Of a stretch of DNA of 64,000 bases, positions 26,400 through 35,246 are shown piece after piece. The stretch comes from Flaviflexus huanghaiensis (GTDB lineage Bacteria; Actinomycetota; Actinomycetes; Actinomycetales; Actinomycetaceae). Each line of letters opens with the position of its first letter. Position 1 is the first letter of the stretch. A program made the translations under genes and the position numbers. Under the pieces are notes generated by a model. It worked only from the letters and a program-made list of their open reading frames with translations. It was not told the DNA's origin and made no database searches. The stretch is from contig NZ_JACFAK010000003.1 in the NCBI RefSeq assembly GCF_014118685.1, positions 124,001 through 188,000 on the forward strand, read 5' to 3'.

Positions 26400-28054
26400 G
26401 AAGGTTACTCGCTCTCCTCGCACTGCTGACACTCCTCGCGGCGTGCACATCTCTTCCTACCGAGGGCCCCGTCAACGCGACGCGTGCACCGACCGGGACC
26501 GACCAGGCGGTCGGTTTCCATGCTGCCGAACCCCGTGAGGGGTCGACTCCCGAGGAGATCGTCCAAGGTTTCCTCACCGCATCCGCCGCCGGCTTGTCCG
26601 ACGATTTCGAAGTTGCACGCCAATATCTGTCGTCGACGGCATCAGAGCTGTGGCGGCCGCTTGAAGTCGTGCGCATCTATTCGGATTCGCGGCCGCCAGT
26701 CACGACCCGCACGGACACCGAGGCAGTTCGGCTCAACCTCGGCTCGGAAGGGTCGCTCCAGCAAGATGGCCGGTTCGAGCCCTCTAGTCCTGATGCCGTC
26801 ATCACAACAGAGTTCTCGCTTGCACGCAATGCTGAGGGTGAATGGCGCATCATCGACCTCGACAACGGTCTGCTCATCTCCTCCACGCTCTTCACATCTC
26901 GGTATTCGCGGGCGGTCCTCCACTTCCTGACGGCCGACTCGCAGTATCTTGTTCCCGACCTGCGCTGGTTCCCACAGAACACGTACGCGACTCTCGCGAC
27001 AACCCAGCTCTTTGACGGCCCCGTGACCTGGCTGGCCGACGCTGTGCGTACCGCGATCCCACCAGGCACAGCTCTCGGCAACCGCGGCATCACGATCAGC
27101 GGTGGCAGTGCGACGGTCTCCCTCAACGACGAGGTGCTGTCTGTGACCGGCTATCAACGGGCTCTCTTCAGCGCACAGGTGGAGGAGACACTCGCCGTCC
27201 TCCCCAACGTTCAGACCGTCGAGCTACTCGTTGAAGGTACTCCGTGGTCGGTGGGTCAGACAGCGGCGCTGTCCCCTTACCCGCTCGTCGACCCGGAGCT
27301 CATTGTCAATGTTGCGGGTCGGCCTTCCTTTTACCGGGACGGATCGGCGGTGTCGTTGCGGATGAGCGAGGTGCCGACCGATCTCGACGCACTCGCGGTC
27401 GGCTACGGAGAGAACGCTCCGGCAGTCGGGATTTCAGGGAACTCCCTGGTCGGGCTGACGAACAGGGGCGGTTCACCGGTCACGCTTCTTGAAGGGACCG
27501 ACCTCGCCGCACCGTCGGTCGACATCTATGACTGGGTGTGGACGGCATCTGCAGACCGTGCCGGCACCGTCACCGCTCTGGCTAATGAGCAGAGGGTTGA
27601 TCTGTCTGTGTCCCTGCCAAAGGGAGGCATCATCGAGTCCATCCACATCTCACGCGAGGGCGCTCGAGCAGTCTTCGTGTGGCGCTCAGATGCCACGACC
27701 CACATGTCGGTAGCCGCGATCAATCGCGGTGGTGACGGCGCGCCAGTCGACATCGGCGAGCTGATCGACATCGGTGCCGGTCTCGAACAGATTCTCGATG
27801 TGGCGTGGATTGACGAGACGACGGTCGCCGCCCTCGCGACATTGCCTGGTGGCACGAGCGCAGGTATCTATTCCGTGCCGATTGGGGGACCAATCTCTGC
27901 GATCACGGAAGTCAATGGCGCAGTCTCGATTACAGCGGGGGCGGGGGAGAGGTCCCTCATCCTCGCGACTGAAAACGGCCAGGTGCTCGAGCGCTCCGGC
28001 GGCGGGTGGCGTTTACTGTTGACCGATGGGAGCTCACCCGCTCTACCGGGGTGA
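26396..28054 (+). CDS. lpqB: Lipoprotein LpqB
   Basis: A 552-residue lipoprotein. The signal peptide ends in the lipobox LAAC with lipidated Cys17. A GerMN-like region occupies roughly residues 190-300 (LFDGPVTWLADAVRTAIPPG) and a beta-propeller-like C-terminal part follows. In mycobacteria LpqB binds the MtrB sensor domain and tunes MtrA phosphorylation. GTG at 26396 overlaps mtrB by 4 bp, so the three are one translationally coupled unit. comF follows about 55 bp downstream. Confidence 0.93.
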   Translation: MRRLLALLALLTLLAACTSLPTEGPVNATRAPTGTDQAVGFHAAEPREGSTPEEIVQGFLTASAAGLSDDFEVARQYLSSTASELWRPLEVVRIYSDSRPPVTTRTDTEAVRLNLGSEGSLQQDGRFEPSSPDAVITTEFSLARNAEGEWRIIDLDNGLLISSTLFTSRYSRAVLHFLTADSQYLVPDLRWFPQNTYATLATTQLFDGPVTWLADAVRTAIPPGTALGNRGITISGGSATVSLNDEVLSVTGYQRALFSAQVEETLAVLPNVQTVELLVEGTPWSVGQTAALSPYPLVDPELIVNVAGRPSFYRDGSAVSLRMSEVPTDLDALAVGYGENAPAVGISGNSLVGLTNRGGSPVTLLEGTDLAAPSVDIYDWVWTASADRAGTVTALANEQRVDLSVSLPKGGIIESIHISREGARAVFVWRSDATTHMSVAAINRGGDGAPVDIGELIDIGAGLEQILDVAWIDETTVAALATLPGGTSAGIYSVPIGGPISAITEVNGAVSITAGAGERSLILATENGQVLERSGGGWRLLLTDGSSPALPG

Positions 28055-28108
28055 GTCCCCATCCACAGCCCGCCCCTCCGGTTGGGCAAGAGCCATGACA
28101 ATGGCGGC

Positions 28109-28831
28109 ATGAGTCTTTTTGACCTTGTTTTTCCCGTCCAGTGCCCGGGATGTGGGCACTGGGATACGCCTGCCTGCGACGCCTGCCTAGAACAGATCGC
28201 GGGATTGGTCGATGTCTCTCGCGATCTCCCGCAACTGTCAAGGGTGGGCTCAGATGGCGGCGATGCTCCGCTCTTTCCGGTGTGGGCCATGTCCTCGTAT
28301 GAGGAAACCGGGCGGCTACTTCAGGCGTGGAAAGCGAGACCGTCGACTGACCTGGATCGCGCCATCGGATACCGTGCCGAGCGTGCTGCGGAGTTCCTTC
28401 CCGAGCTCCTTCGATGGCGGCCACGGGAGATCGACTTCGTTCCAGCTCCGTCCCGCCCGAGCAGGTACCGGGACGACACGTATGTTGCGGGGACGTTGGC
28501 CGACAGTGTTGCCCGGGGGTTCGCATCAGCGATCGATTGGTCGTGCGCTGTCACGTCGAGGACGCTGTTCGCTCCGCGAGTCGGCCGTCAGCGCGGGCGT
28601 ACGAGACGCGGACGTCGAATGAGGGCGCCTATCCGCCTCATTGCCGATATCGATCCGCGTGCCATCGTTCTTGTCGACGATGTGGCGACGACGGGAGCGA
28701 CGCTCGACGCATGCTGGCGAGCGGTTGAGGGGTCGCACATCATCCTCGGGGCCGTGTGCGTTGCGGCTGTTATTCCACCGGCTGAATTCCACCGGCATGC
28801 GTCCGGGAGCGGTGAGCGTGACGTAAAGTGA
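28109..28831 (+). CDS. comF: ComF-family phosphoribosyltransferase-like protein
   Basis: A 240-residue protein with an N-terminal zinc finger-like part (CPGCGHWDTPACDAC) and a phosphoribosyltransferase domain whose PRPP motif is IVLVDDVATTGATL near residue 190; FVPAPSRPSRYRDDTYV and RQRGRTRRGR are also family features. In competent bacteria ComF takes part in DNA uptake; in actinobacteria it is a conserved neighbour of lpqB and hpf with unproven function. ATG at 28109 was chosen because it begins nine residues before the first cysteine pair. Confidence 0.88.
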   Translation: MSLFDLVFPVQCPGCGHWDTPACDACLEQIAGLVDVSRDLPQLSRVGSDGGDAPLFPVWAMSSYEETGRLLQAWKARPSTDLDRAIGYRAERAAEFLPELLRWRPREIDFVPAPSRPSRYRDDTYVAGTLADSVARGFASAIDWSCAVTSRTLFAPRVGRQRGRTRRGRRMRAPIRLIADIDPRAIVLVDDVATTGATLDACWRAVEGSHIILGAVCVAAVIPPAEFHRHASGSGERDVK

Positions 28832-28870
28832 GGTAAGCGATATCCACGCGGAATCGCGAACTCGAAGGAG

Positions 28871-28939
28871 GTGGTTTCGAACAGTCGCCACTTCGGCGAG
28901 TCTGCTATTTCTATGGGATTAGTCCCAGATCTTTCATGA
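28871..28939 (+). CDS. Possible 22-residue leader peptide upstream of hpf
   Basis: A short open frame starting at GTG 28871, reading VVSNSRHFGESAISMGLVP and ending at TGA 28937-28939, eleven bases before the hpf start. AAGGAGGTGG, a near-perfect anti-Shine-Dalgarno match, overlaps the start codon rather than sitting 5-9 bases upstream, which argues against normal initiation. It could be a leader peptide coupling translation to hpf or simply an untranslated leader. Confidence 0.2.
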   Translation: MVSNSRHFGESAISMGLVPDLS

Positions 28940-28949
28940 GGAGACAATC

Positions 28950-29591
28950 GTGGAAATCATCGTACAAGGACGTAATGCAGAGATTTCGGATCGGTTTAAG
29001 GACCACGTTTCCGACAAGCTCTCGAAGGTGGAGCAATTCGCTCCGCGCGCCCAGCGCGTGGAAGTTGAGGTCACCCACGAGGCACATCTGGCTCAGCCAG
29101 ATGTGATGGAGAAGGTTGAGATTACCGTCGTCGACAAGGGCCCTGTCATCAGGGCGGAGGCGTCCGCATCTGATCGCGGCGCTGCCCTTGACCTTGCGAC
29201 AACCAAGCTCATCGAGAGGCTGCGGCGCGTTCACGACCGCAAGAAGGACCGCCGGCGCAGGGCCCCCAGCGAGCGGACCCCATCGGAGCTCGATATCGAC
29301 CTCGACGCGCTCAACGCCGAGCTAAAGACCGAGGCGAAAGTCGAGGAAAGCGTGCCAAGTGCTCCCGGGCAAGCCGTCGAGCAGCAACTTGGAGATTCTC
29401 CGGTTATTGTCCGGCAGAAGCTACATCAGGCGGAGCCGATGAGCGTGGACCAGGCTCTGTATGAGATGGAGCTCGTCGGGCACCCCTTCTTCCTGTTCAT
29501 CGATGAAGCCACGAAGCAACCATGCGTCGTCTACCATCGTCACGGATGGACGTACGGCGTCATCAGGCTTGATACCCAGGTCGCTGACTGA
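28950..29591 (+). CDS. hpf: Ribosome hibernation-promoting factor, long form
   Basis: A 213-residue long HPF. The N-terminal domain (~1-100; EIIVQGRNAEISDRFKDHV) binds the decoding region of the 30S subunit; after a charged linker the C-terminal domain (~150-205; QAEPMSVDQALYEMELVGHP, then FFLFIDEATKQPCVVYHRHG) mediates dimerisation of ribosomes into 100S particles. GTG start at 28950 with GAGGAGA just upstream. A strong intrinsic terminator follows. In many actinobacteria secA comes next; here it does not. Confidence 0.94.
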   Translation: MEIIVQGRNAEISDRFKDHVSDKLSKVEQFAPRAQRVEVEVTHEAHLAQPDVMEKVEITVVDKGPVIRAEASASDRGAALDLATTKLIERLRRVHDRKKDRRRRAPSERTPSELDIDLDALNAELKTEAKVEESVPSAPGQAVEQQLGDSPVIVRQKLHQAEPMSVDQALYEMELVGHPFFLFIDEATKQPCVVYHRHGWTYGVIRLDTQVAD

Positions 29592-29603
29592 CCTGAAGAA
29601 CCG

Positions 29604-29630
29604 AAAACCCGCGAGATTCTCGCGGGTTTT
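29604..29630 (+). terminator. Intrinsic terminator after hpf
   Basis: Positions 29604-29616 and 29618-29630 are perfect complements (A-rich start, GC core CCCGCGAG, T-rich end TTTT). It is placed 13 bp after the hpf stop. Confidence 0.9.
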
Positions 29631-29691
29631 CGCTTTGCCTGGCCGACGGTAAGATAGCAGAGGTTAATCAGCTTCCAATATCGAGGTGCAC

Positions 29692-31077
29692 GTGAGCGAT
29701 CGTCCACTGTCAGTTGCTGTCATCGGCGCCGGACCTGCGGGCATCTATGCCGCCGACATCCTGTCGAAGTCCGACATTCATACGTCGATCGACCTCTATG
29801 AACGGCTTCCAGCCCCCTTCGGGCTCGTCCGCTACGGGGTCGCCCCCGACCATCCGCGGATCAAGCAAATCATTGTTGCCCTGTACAAGATTCTTCAACG
29901 CGGCGACATCCGTCTTATCGGCAACGTCACCGTCGGCGACGACATCACGATCGAGGAGATGCAGGAGCATTACGACGCGATCATTGTCGCGACTGGCGCT
30001 GACCGCGATGCCCCTCTCGACATCCCTGGAGTCGATCTCGAGGGGTGCTACGGTGCTGCAGACTTCGTGTCCTGGTACGACGGGCACCCGGACTATCCGC
30101 GTGAGTGGCCGCTTGACGCGAAGGAGGTCGCCGTCATCGGCGCCGGTAACGTCGCCCTTGACGTGGCCCGCATGCTCGCCAAGCACCCGGACGATCTCAT
30201 GGTCACGGAGATTCCCGAGAATGTCGAGAAAGGCCTCCGAGAGAACCAGGTGACCGATGTCCACGTCTTCGGTCGTCGCGGTCCGGCGCAGGTGAAATTC
30301 ACCCCCCTTGAGCTACGCGAGCTCGGCAAGGTCCCCGATGTCGACGTCATCGTCTACGAGGAAGACTTCGACTTCGATGACGCCTCCCAAGAGGCGATCA
30401 ACAGCTCCAACCAGACGAAGCAGGTCGTGACAACCCTGACAGACTGGGTGATGAGGGAAGAGGAGTTCACCGCCTCCCGCCGAATCCACCTGCACATGAT
30501 GCAGTCACCGGTCGAGATTCTCGGCACCGACAGGGTCGAGGGTGTGCGCATGGAGCGCACGGAGCTGACCGGCGACGGCTCCGTCACGGGCACCGGTCAG
30601 TTCATCGACTATCCAGTCCAGGCTGTCTATCGCGCCGTCGGCTACTTCTCGTCCCCGGTGCTCGGCCTGCCCTTCGATAACATCCGCGGTGTTGTTCCCA
30701 ACATCGAGGGCCGGGTTATCTTGCCCGGGGGCGACCATCTTCCTGGCGTTTATGCCACTGGCTGGATCAAGCGCGGCCCCATCGGGCTTATTGGCTCGAC
30801 CAAGTCGGATGCTCGGGAGACGATCACGCATCTCGTCGAGGACGCGAAAGCCAATAAGCTTCATCGCTCCGATGACTTCGCGACGGGCGGGGACGCGATG
30901 ATGGCGATGCTTGAGGAACGCGGCATCAGGTACACGACGTGGCAGGGCTGGGAAGTTCTCGAGCAGTACGAGATGGCGCTCGGCGAGCCCCACGGTCGCG
31001 AACGCGTCAAGGTCGTCGAACGGGAAACGATGACCGCGATCTCGCGCGGGGAAACCCACGAAGGGAAGCTGTACTGA
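29692..31077 (+). CDS. fprA: Ferredoxin/adrenodoxin-type NADP reductase
   Basis: A 461-residue flavoprotein of the adrenodoxin-reductase/FprA family, moving electrons between NADPH and ferredoxin. The FAD-binding GxGxxG is in VAVIGAGPAGIYAADIL at the N-terminus, LVRYGVAPDHPRIKQI follows, the NADPH-binding motif is VAVIGAGNVALDVAR, and GRRGPAQVKFT and the C-terminal GWIKRGPIGLIGSTK are FprA signatures. GTG at 29692 was preferred for spacing to GAGG; GTG at 29686 would add two residues. Its stop overlaps the lplA start by one base. Confidence 0.93.
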   Translation: MSDRPLSVAVIGAGPAGIYAADILSKSDIHTSIDLYERLPAPFGLVRYGVAPDHPRIKQIIVALYKILQRGDIRLIGNVTVGDDITIEEMQEHYDAIIVATGADRDAPLDIPGVDLEGCYGAADFVSWYDGHPDYPREWPLDAKEVAVIGAGNVALDVARMLAKHPDDLMVTEIPENVEKGLRENQVTDVHVFGRRGPAQVKFTPLELRELGKVPDVDVIVYEEDFDFDDASQEAINSSNQTKQVVTTLTDWVMREEEFTASRRIHLHMMQSPVEILGTDRVEGVRMERTELTGDGSVTGTGQFIDYPVQAVYRAVGYFSSPVLGLPFDNIRGVVPNIEGRVILPGGDHLPGVYATGWIKRGPIGLIGSTKSDARETITHLVEDAKANKLHRSDDFATGGDAMMAMLEERGIRYTTWQGWEVLEQYEMALGEPHGRERVKVVERETMTAISRGETHEGKLY

Positions 31078-32126
31078 TGCACGGAGAGTACAAAGAGCCG
31101 GGCCATAAGCTTGTCGTCGTTGACCTCGAGGTGAAGGACGGCCAGCTGTTCGATGTGCAGATCGCGGGCGACTTCTTTCTGGAGCCGGATAGCGCCCTGA
31201 CTCGTATGACGGAGGCGATCGAGGGCCTGCCAGCAGACTCCCATGCAGCCGACGTCGCCCAGGCCATCACCGAGGTGCTGAAGCCGACTGATGAGTTGTT
31301 CGGGATTAGTCCCCGGGGTGTTGCGACCGCTGTGCGCCGGGCACTCGGACATTCGATCGACTGGGGCGACATCGACTTCGAGGTTATCCGCGGCCCGGTC
31401 GTATCCCCGATGATGAACGTCGCCATGGACGAGACGCTCGTCGAGGATGTCGCGGCGGGCCGGCGCAAGCCCTTCATGAGGATCTGGGAATGGGACTCGC
31501 CCTGCGTCGTCATCGGATCGTTCCAATCAGTGTCGAACGAGATCGATTGGGACGGAATGAACAAGCACGGTGTCACCCTCTGCCGACGGGTAACGGGCGG
31601 CGGCGCGATGTTCATGGAGGCTGGCAACTGCATCACCTACTCCCTTGTTGTTCCCACGGCCCTTGTCGACGGTATGAGTTTTAAGGACTCCTATCCTTTT
31701 CTTGACGAGTGGGTCATGGAGGCGCTCGACAAGGTCGGTGTCAAAGCCCACTATGTTCCGCTCAACGACATCACGTCGGACAAAGGCAAGATCGGCGGTG
31801 CAGCCCAGAAGCACTTCGCGAGCGGCGTCATGGTCCACCACGTGACAATGTCGTACGACATCGACGCACAGAAAATGCTCGACTGCATCCGCATCGGCAA
31901 AGAAAAGGTTCGCGACAAGGGTTTGCGCTCGTCGGTCAAGAGGGTCGACCCGATGAAGTCGCAGACCGGAATGGCGCGCGAGGACATTATTGAGGTCTTC
32001 CTCGACCACTTCGCGACGAAGTATGGTGCGAGCAAGGGTGAGATCACCGAGTCCGACATCGACACGGCTAACGAGCGGTGTGAAACGAAGTTTGACACCG
32101 AGGAGTGGACGTTCCGCCTCCCGTAG
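31077..32126 (+). CDS. lplA: Lipoate-protein ligase A with N-terminal accessory domain
   Basis: A 349-residue protein. The catalytic domain (from about residue 100) has RRVTGGGAMFMEAGNCITYS and the catalytic lysine motif KIGGAAQKHF, typical of LplA enzymes that attach lipoate to 2-oxoacid dehydrogenase and glycine-cleavage proteins. Residues ~1-90 (HKLVVVDLEVKDGQLFDVQ, then IAGDFFLEP) look like the accessory domain that Escherichia coli LplA carries at its C-terminus, so the domain order is reversed here. ATG at 31077 overlaps the fprA stop by one base. Confidence 0.9.
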   Translation: MHGEYKEPGHKLVVVDLEVKDGQLFDVQIAGDFFLEPDSALTRMTEAIEGLPADSHAADVAQAITEVLKPTDELFGISPRGVATAVRRALGHSIDWGDIDFEVIRGPVVSPMMNVAMDETLVEDVAAGRRKPFMRIWEWDSPCVVIGSFQSVSNEIDWDGMNKHGVTLCRRVTGGGAMFMEAGNCITYSLVVPTALVDGMSFKDSYPFLDEWVMEALDKVGVKAHYVPLNDITSDKGKIGGAAQKHFASGVMVHHVTMSYDIDAQKMLDCIRIGKEKVRDKGLRSSVKRVDPMKSQTGMAREDIIEVFLDHFATKYGASKGEITESDIDTANERCETKFDTEEWTFRLP

Positions 32127-32174
32127 AACATCGGTGGACGCCTGGCGCCCGCGAACAGATACCGAAAGGATAAG

Positions 32175-33047
32175 ATGAACCGCCCGACACTCAACGGGGT
32201 CAAGACAGCCGCTCTCATTGGCGTGCTCTGGGCGATCCTCCTCGGCATCGGCGGGATGCTCGCCTATGGGTCTGGTAGCTCGAGCTTCATCATCATCTTC
32301 GCCTTCATCGGCGTCGCCAGTACCGCCTATTCGTATTGGAACTCGGACAAGCTCGCCATCCGGGCGATGAACGCCCAGGCCGTGAGTGAGGCGCAGTTCC
32401 CCTGGTACTACGAGACCGTCCGTGAGCTGGCGAACAGGGCCGGCCAGCCTATGCCACGCCTCTATGTCGCGCCATCACCCTCTCCGAACGCGTTCGCGAC
32501 GGGGCGCAACCCCGATAACGCGGCCGTGTGTGTGACGGACGGGATTCTTGACCTGCTCGACAAGCGCGAGCTCCGCGCCGTGCTCGGTCACGAGCTCATG
32601 CACGTGTACAACAGGGACATCCTCACATCCTCGATCGCTGCTGGCCTGGCCGGCATCATCTCCTCGATCTCCCAGTTTTTCCTCTTCTTCGGAATGAGGG
32701 GCAGGAGCGACAACAATCCGCTTGCCCTTGTTGGCGTTCTCGTGACCGCGCTCCTCGCGCCGTTGGCGGCAGCCCTAATCCAGCTGGCCGTCTCACGCAC
32801 CCGTGAATACGATGCGGATCATGATGGGGCTGAGCTGACGGGGGACCCGCTCGCGCTCGCATCCGCCCTCAATAAGATCTCGGGCGGCACCGCTCGGACC
32901 CCGATGCGGGAAACCCCTGCGATGGACAGCGTGTCACACATGATGATTGCGAATCCCTTTGCGGGCAAGGGGAAAGCGCTGTTCTCAACCCACCCGCCCA
33001 TGGAGGACCGAATCCGCCGCCTCGAGGAGATGGCGGGCTACAGGTAA
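32175..33047 (+). CDS. htpX: Membrane metalloprotease HtpX
   Basis: A 290-residue M48 protease of the cytoplasmic membrane that degrades misfolded membrane proteins. Two hydrophobic segments lie at the N-terminus, the zinc motif HELMH starts at His139, two further membrane segments follow, and the third ligand is in REYDADHDGAEL. The C-terminus has the conserved LFSTHPPMEDRIRRLE. ATG at 32175 follows GAAAGGATAAG. Convergent with yajQ, with a strong hairpin between. Confidence 0.94.
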   Translation: MNRPTLNGVKTAALIGVLWAILLGIGGMLAYGSGSSSFIIIFAFIGVASTAYSYWNSDKLAIRAMNAQAVSEAQFPWYYETVRELANRAGQPMPRLYVAPSPSPNAFATGRNPDNAAVCVTDGILDLLDKRELRAVLGHELMHVYNRDILTSSIAAGLAGIISSISQFFLFFGMRGRSDNNPLALVGVLVTALLAPLAAALIQLAVSRTREYDADHDGAELTGDPLALASALNKISGGTARTPMRETPAMDSVSHMMIANPFAGKGKALFSTHPPMEDRIRRLEEMAGYR

Positions 33048-33054
33048 ACGCGGT

Positions 33055-33082
33055 GGTGGGCGGACTGTTCAGTCCGCCCACC
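33055..33082. terminator. Bidirectional hairpin between htpX and yajQ
   Basis: Positions 33055-33066 and 33071-33082 are perfect complements (GGTGGGCGGACT and its reverse complement) around a GTTC loop, eight bases after the htpX stop and twelve before the yajQ stop. Confidence 0.75.
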
Positions 33083-33094
33083 CTCATGCACGTG

Positions 33095-33589
33095 TCAGCG
33101 GTAGTTCTGGAACGAGACCGCGAAGTCGAAATTGGCGCCCTTGAGGAGCGCGATCACTGCTTGAAGATCATCGCGCGACTTCGAGGTGACACGGACCTCG
33201 TCGCCCTGGATTTGGGTCTTGGCCGACTTCGGTCCTTCATCCCTGATGAGCTTCGTGATCTTCTTGGCGTTCTCCTGGGAGATGCCCTCCTTGAGGGTGC
33301 CGACGAGGCGGTACTCCTTACCGGACTGGACGGGGACGCCCTCACCGACGTCGACTGACTTGAGCGAAACTCCGCGTCGGACGAGCTTTGTCTGAAGGAC
33401 GTCATAGACGGCCAGGCAGCGCTCCTCGGAGTTGGCCTTCATGATGATCGTCTCGCCCTTGAGCTCAATGGACGCATCAACGCCCTTAAAGTCGTAGCGC
33501 TGGTTGATCTCCTTGACGGTCTGGTTGACCGCGTTGTCGACCTCCTGCCGGTCGTATGTGGACACGACATCGAATGACGAATCTGCCAT
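33095..33589 (-). CDS. yajQ: YajQ-family nucleotide-binding protein
   Basis: A 164-residue member of the YajQ/DUF520 family, some of which bind cyclic di-GMP. The start [32 protein letters not shown] and the C-terminal [19 protein letters not shown] match the family along its whole usual length. ATG at 33589 was chosen because GGAAAGG lies upstream and the conserved N-terminus begins there; in-frame extension to 33655 is unlikely. Its target is unknown. Confidence 0.93.
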   Translation of the reverse strand: MADSSFDVVSTYDRQEVDNAVNQTVKEINQRYDFKGVDASIELKGETIIMKANSEERCLAVYDVLQTKLVRRGVSLKSVDVGEGVPVQSGKEYRLVGTLKEGISQENAKKITKLIRDEGPKSAKTQIQGDEVRVTSKSRDDLQAVIALLKGANFDFAVSFQNYR

Positions 33590-33727
33590 GGCCTTTCCTT
33601 TCACGAGAATGCCCCGTCCGGGGCGTGAGAGTGCCCCGAATGAGACGTCGAGCACTGGTACCCCAACCAGTTTGACACGACCCGGCGGTCACTTGGTAAT
33701 CTCCCATTGCACCCTTCGGGAGTGCGA

Positions 33728-33808
33728 GGCGGGTTGACCGAGCGGCCAATGGTATCTGACTGTAAATCAGACGCGAAAGCTACGGGGGTTCGAATCCCTC
33801 ACCCGCCA
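33728..33808 (+). tRNA. tRNA-Tyr (GTA)
   Basis: An 81-nt cloverleaf with acceptor GGCGGGT pairing with ACCCGCC, discriminator A, anticodon GTA at 33762-33764 in the loop CTGTAAA, and a T-arm with GGTTCGAATCC. A short variable arm makes it small for a tRNA-Tyr, which is usual in actinobacteria. No complete CCA is encoded. Confidence 0.95.
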
Positions 33809-33867
33809 CAGCATGATTCGTCGTGCAAGCGCGTGAGTATGCTCACCGCCTCCCAGCCCCCAGCCTG

Positions 33868-33897
33868 TTGGTTGAGCGCTCGGGGCGCTGATAAACT
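33868..33897 (+). promoter_or_regulatory. Possible promoter for tRNA-Thr
   Basis: TTGGTT at 33868-33873 and TAAACT at 33892-33897 are 18 bp apart and end 10 bp before the tRNA-Thr. The elements are only moderately close to consensus. Confidence 0.3.
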
Positions 33898-33907
33898 CTT
33901 ACGCGTC

Positions 33908-33983
33908 GCCCCGATAGCTCAGACGGCAGAGCGTCTCCATGGTAAGGAGAAGGTCCAGGGTTCAATTCCCTGTCGGGGCTCCA
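33908..33983 (+). tRNA. tRNA-Thr (GGT)
   Basis: A 76-nt cloverleaf including an encoded CCA. Acceptor GCCCCGA pairs with TCGGGGC, discriminator T, anticodon GGT in the loop ATGGTAA, T-arm with GGTTCAATTCC. Confidence 0.95.
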
Positions 33984-34012
33984 TTTTGCGGAGCAAATCC
34001 GTAGGATGTTGC

Positions 34013-34086
34013 GGCGGGGTAGCTCAGCTGGTCAGAGCGCACGACTCATAATCGTGAGGTCGCGGGTTCAAGCCCCGCCCCCGCTA
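34013..34086 (+). tRNA. tRNA-Met (CAT), elongator type
   Basis: A 74-nt cloverleaf. The acceptor stem pairs GCGGGG with CCCCGC and closes with a G-T pair, so it lacks the mismatched first pair of initiators; anticodon CAT is in the loop CTCATAA. CCA is not encoded (ACTA follows). A tRNA-Ile with modified CAT cannot be fully excluded, but position next to rpmG favours elongator Met. Confidence 0.9.
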
Positions 34087-34140
34087 CTAATCAGAGAGAT
34101 TGCGGAACCGCCCGATCTCGCAGAACGAAGTGAGGACACC

Positions 34141-34311
34141 GTGGCATCGAAGTCTGCCGACGTACGCCCCAAGATCACCCTCGCCTGCGAGGTGTGCAAG
34201 GAGCGCAACTACATCACGAAGAAGAACCGTCGCAATAACCCCGACCGTCTTGAAATGAAGAAGTACTGCGCGCGTTGCAACGCATCGACGACGCACCGCG
34301 AGACCCGCTAG
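34141..34311 (+). CDS. rpmG: 50S ribosomal protein L33
   Basis: A 56-residue zinc-ribbon form of L33, with CEVC near residue 15 and CARC near residue 45 and the usual [20 protein letters not shown] body. GTG at 34141 lies after GTGAGGAC. It follows the tRNA-Tyr/Thr/Met cluster, a common actinobacterial order, and is followed directly by an intrinsic terminator. Confidence 0.95.
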   Translation: MASKSADVRPKITLACEVCKERNYITKKNRRNNPDRLEMKKYCARCNASTTHRETR

Positions 34312-34330
34312 TTTCACTGCGAGACAGCGA

Positions 34331-34358
34331 AAACCCGCCTGGCATGCCAGGCGGGTTT
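34331..34358 (+). terminator. Intrinsic terminator after rpmG
   Basis: Positions 34331-34344 and 34345-34358 form a perfect 28-base palindrome (AAACCCGCCTGGCA and its complement), ending in TTT, 20 bp after the rpmG stop. Confidence 0.85.
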
Positions 34359-34400
34359 CTGTATGTTCGCGTGTGACGAGCAGCCGCCTACAGTGGGTGC

Positions 34401-35246
34401 ATGACTCTCCCTGGACTGGACGACCGCCAGGCCATGCTCGCCGCGACCTGGCTACCGGACGCGGCCCTCATGGCAAATCTGTCGTGGGGCCTCACGGACT
34501 CGACCGTGCTTCACGTGGCATCTCGCGGCGAGGAGTTCATCCTTAAAGCGGGAGGCCCGCACAACAGCCATATCTCCCGCGAAATAACTGCGTATGAGAC
34601 CGTCGTGCCCGCACTCGCCGCCCGCGGACATGCACCGAGGATGCTCCACGGCGACCGGTCGGCCCGCATTCTCGTTCTCCCCCATATTCCCGGCGCCCTC
34701 ATCGATGAGGGCCCGCTCGAAAGTGATCGCGACACTGTGCGCCAGGCCGGTGACATCCTGTCAACCCTGCATGGTATGGCGAAGACGGTCGATGACACGA
34801 TTGAGAACGGCCTCGTTCGTGCAGCCCTGCGCTGGCTCGACAAGCCGAATCGGATACTGCCGCGGACAGCTGCGATAGCACGGAGCGTGCTTGAGGCGTA
34901 CGAGGCAGGCCCCGCGACCGTTGTTCCGAGCCACGGGGATTACAGCGGCCGGAATTGGATCCGTTCGGACAAGCTTGTCGTCATCGACTTTGGCAGATTC
35001 GGTTATCGTCCCGCGCGGCAGGACTTCCTGCGCCTGTACGTCCGCCGCTGGCACGACCATCCAGCCGAGAGAGAGTGGTTTTTTGACGGCTACGGCGAAG
35101 CCGGAGAAGCAGAAGGCTACCGCTGGTGGGTCGACGTCTTGCGCGAGGCCGTGGCGACAACGGGCTGGGCGCACAAGGTCGGGGATCGCGCGTTTGAAGA
35201 GCAGGGCCTGCGCTTTATCGATGTCGCACTCGCGGAGCTCGAATGA
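34401..35246 (+). CDS. Aminoglycoside-phosphotransferase-like kinase
   Basis: A 281-residue protein of the APH/choline-kinase fold. The catalytic loop is HGDYSGRNW with His178 and Asp180, and the metal-binding Asp196 is in [12 protein letters not shown]; a nucleotide-binding lysine is in EFILKAGG near residue 50. Most such actinobacterial genes are not resistance determinants but small-molecule kinases of unknown substrate. It stands alone between the rpmG terminator and the cold-shock gene. Confidence 0.8.
   Translation: MTLPGLDDRQAMLAATWLPDAALMANLSWGLTDSTVLHVASRGEEFILKAGGPHNSHISREITAYETVVPALAARGHAPRMLHGDRSARILVLPHIPGALIDEGPLESDRDTVRQAGDILSTLHGMAKTVDDTIENGLVRAALRWLDKPNRILPRTAAIARSVLEAYEAGPATVVPSHGDYSGRNWIRSDKLVVIDFGRFGYRPARQDFLRLYVRRWHDHPAEREWFFDGYGEAGEAEGYRWWVDVLREAVATTGWAHKVGDRAFEEQGLRFIDVALAELE

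Noticed and set aside
34401-35246. Reading the APH-like genes (also 40609-41859) as antibiotic-resistance genes
   Set aside because: They keep only the general kinase motifs and have no mobile-element context; a metabolic kinase role is more likely.
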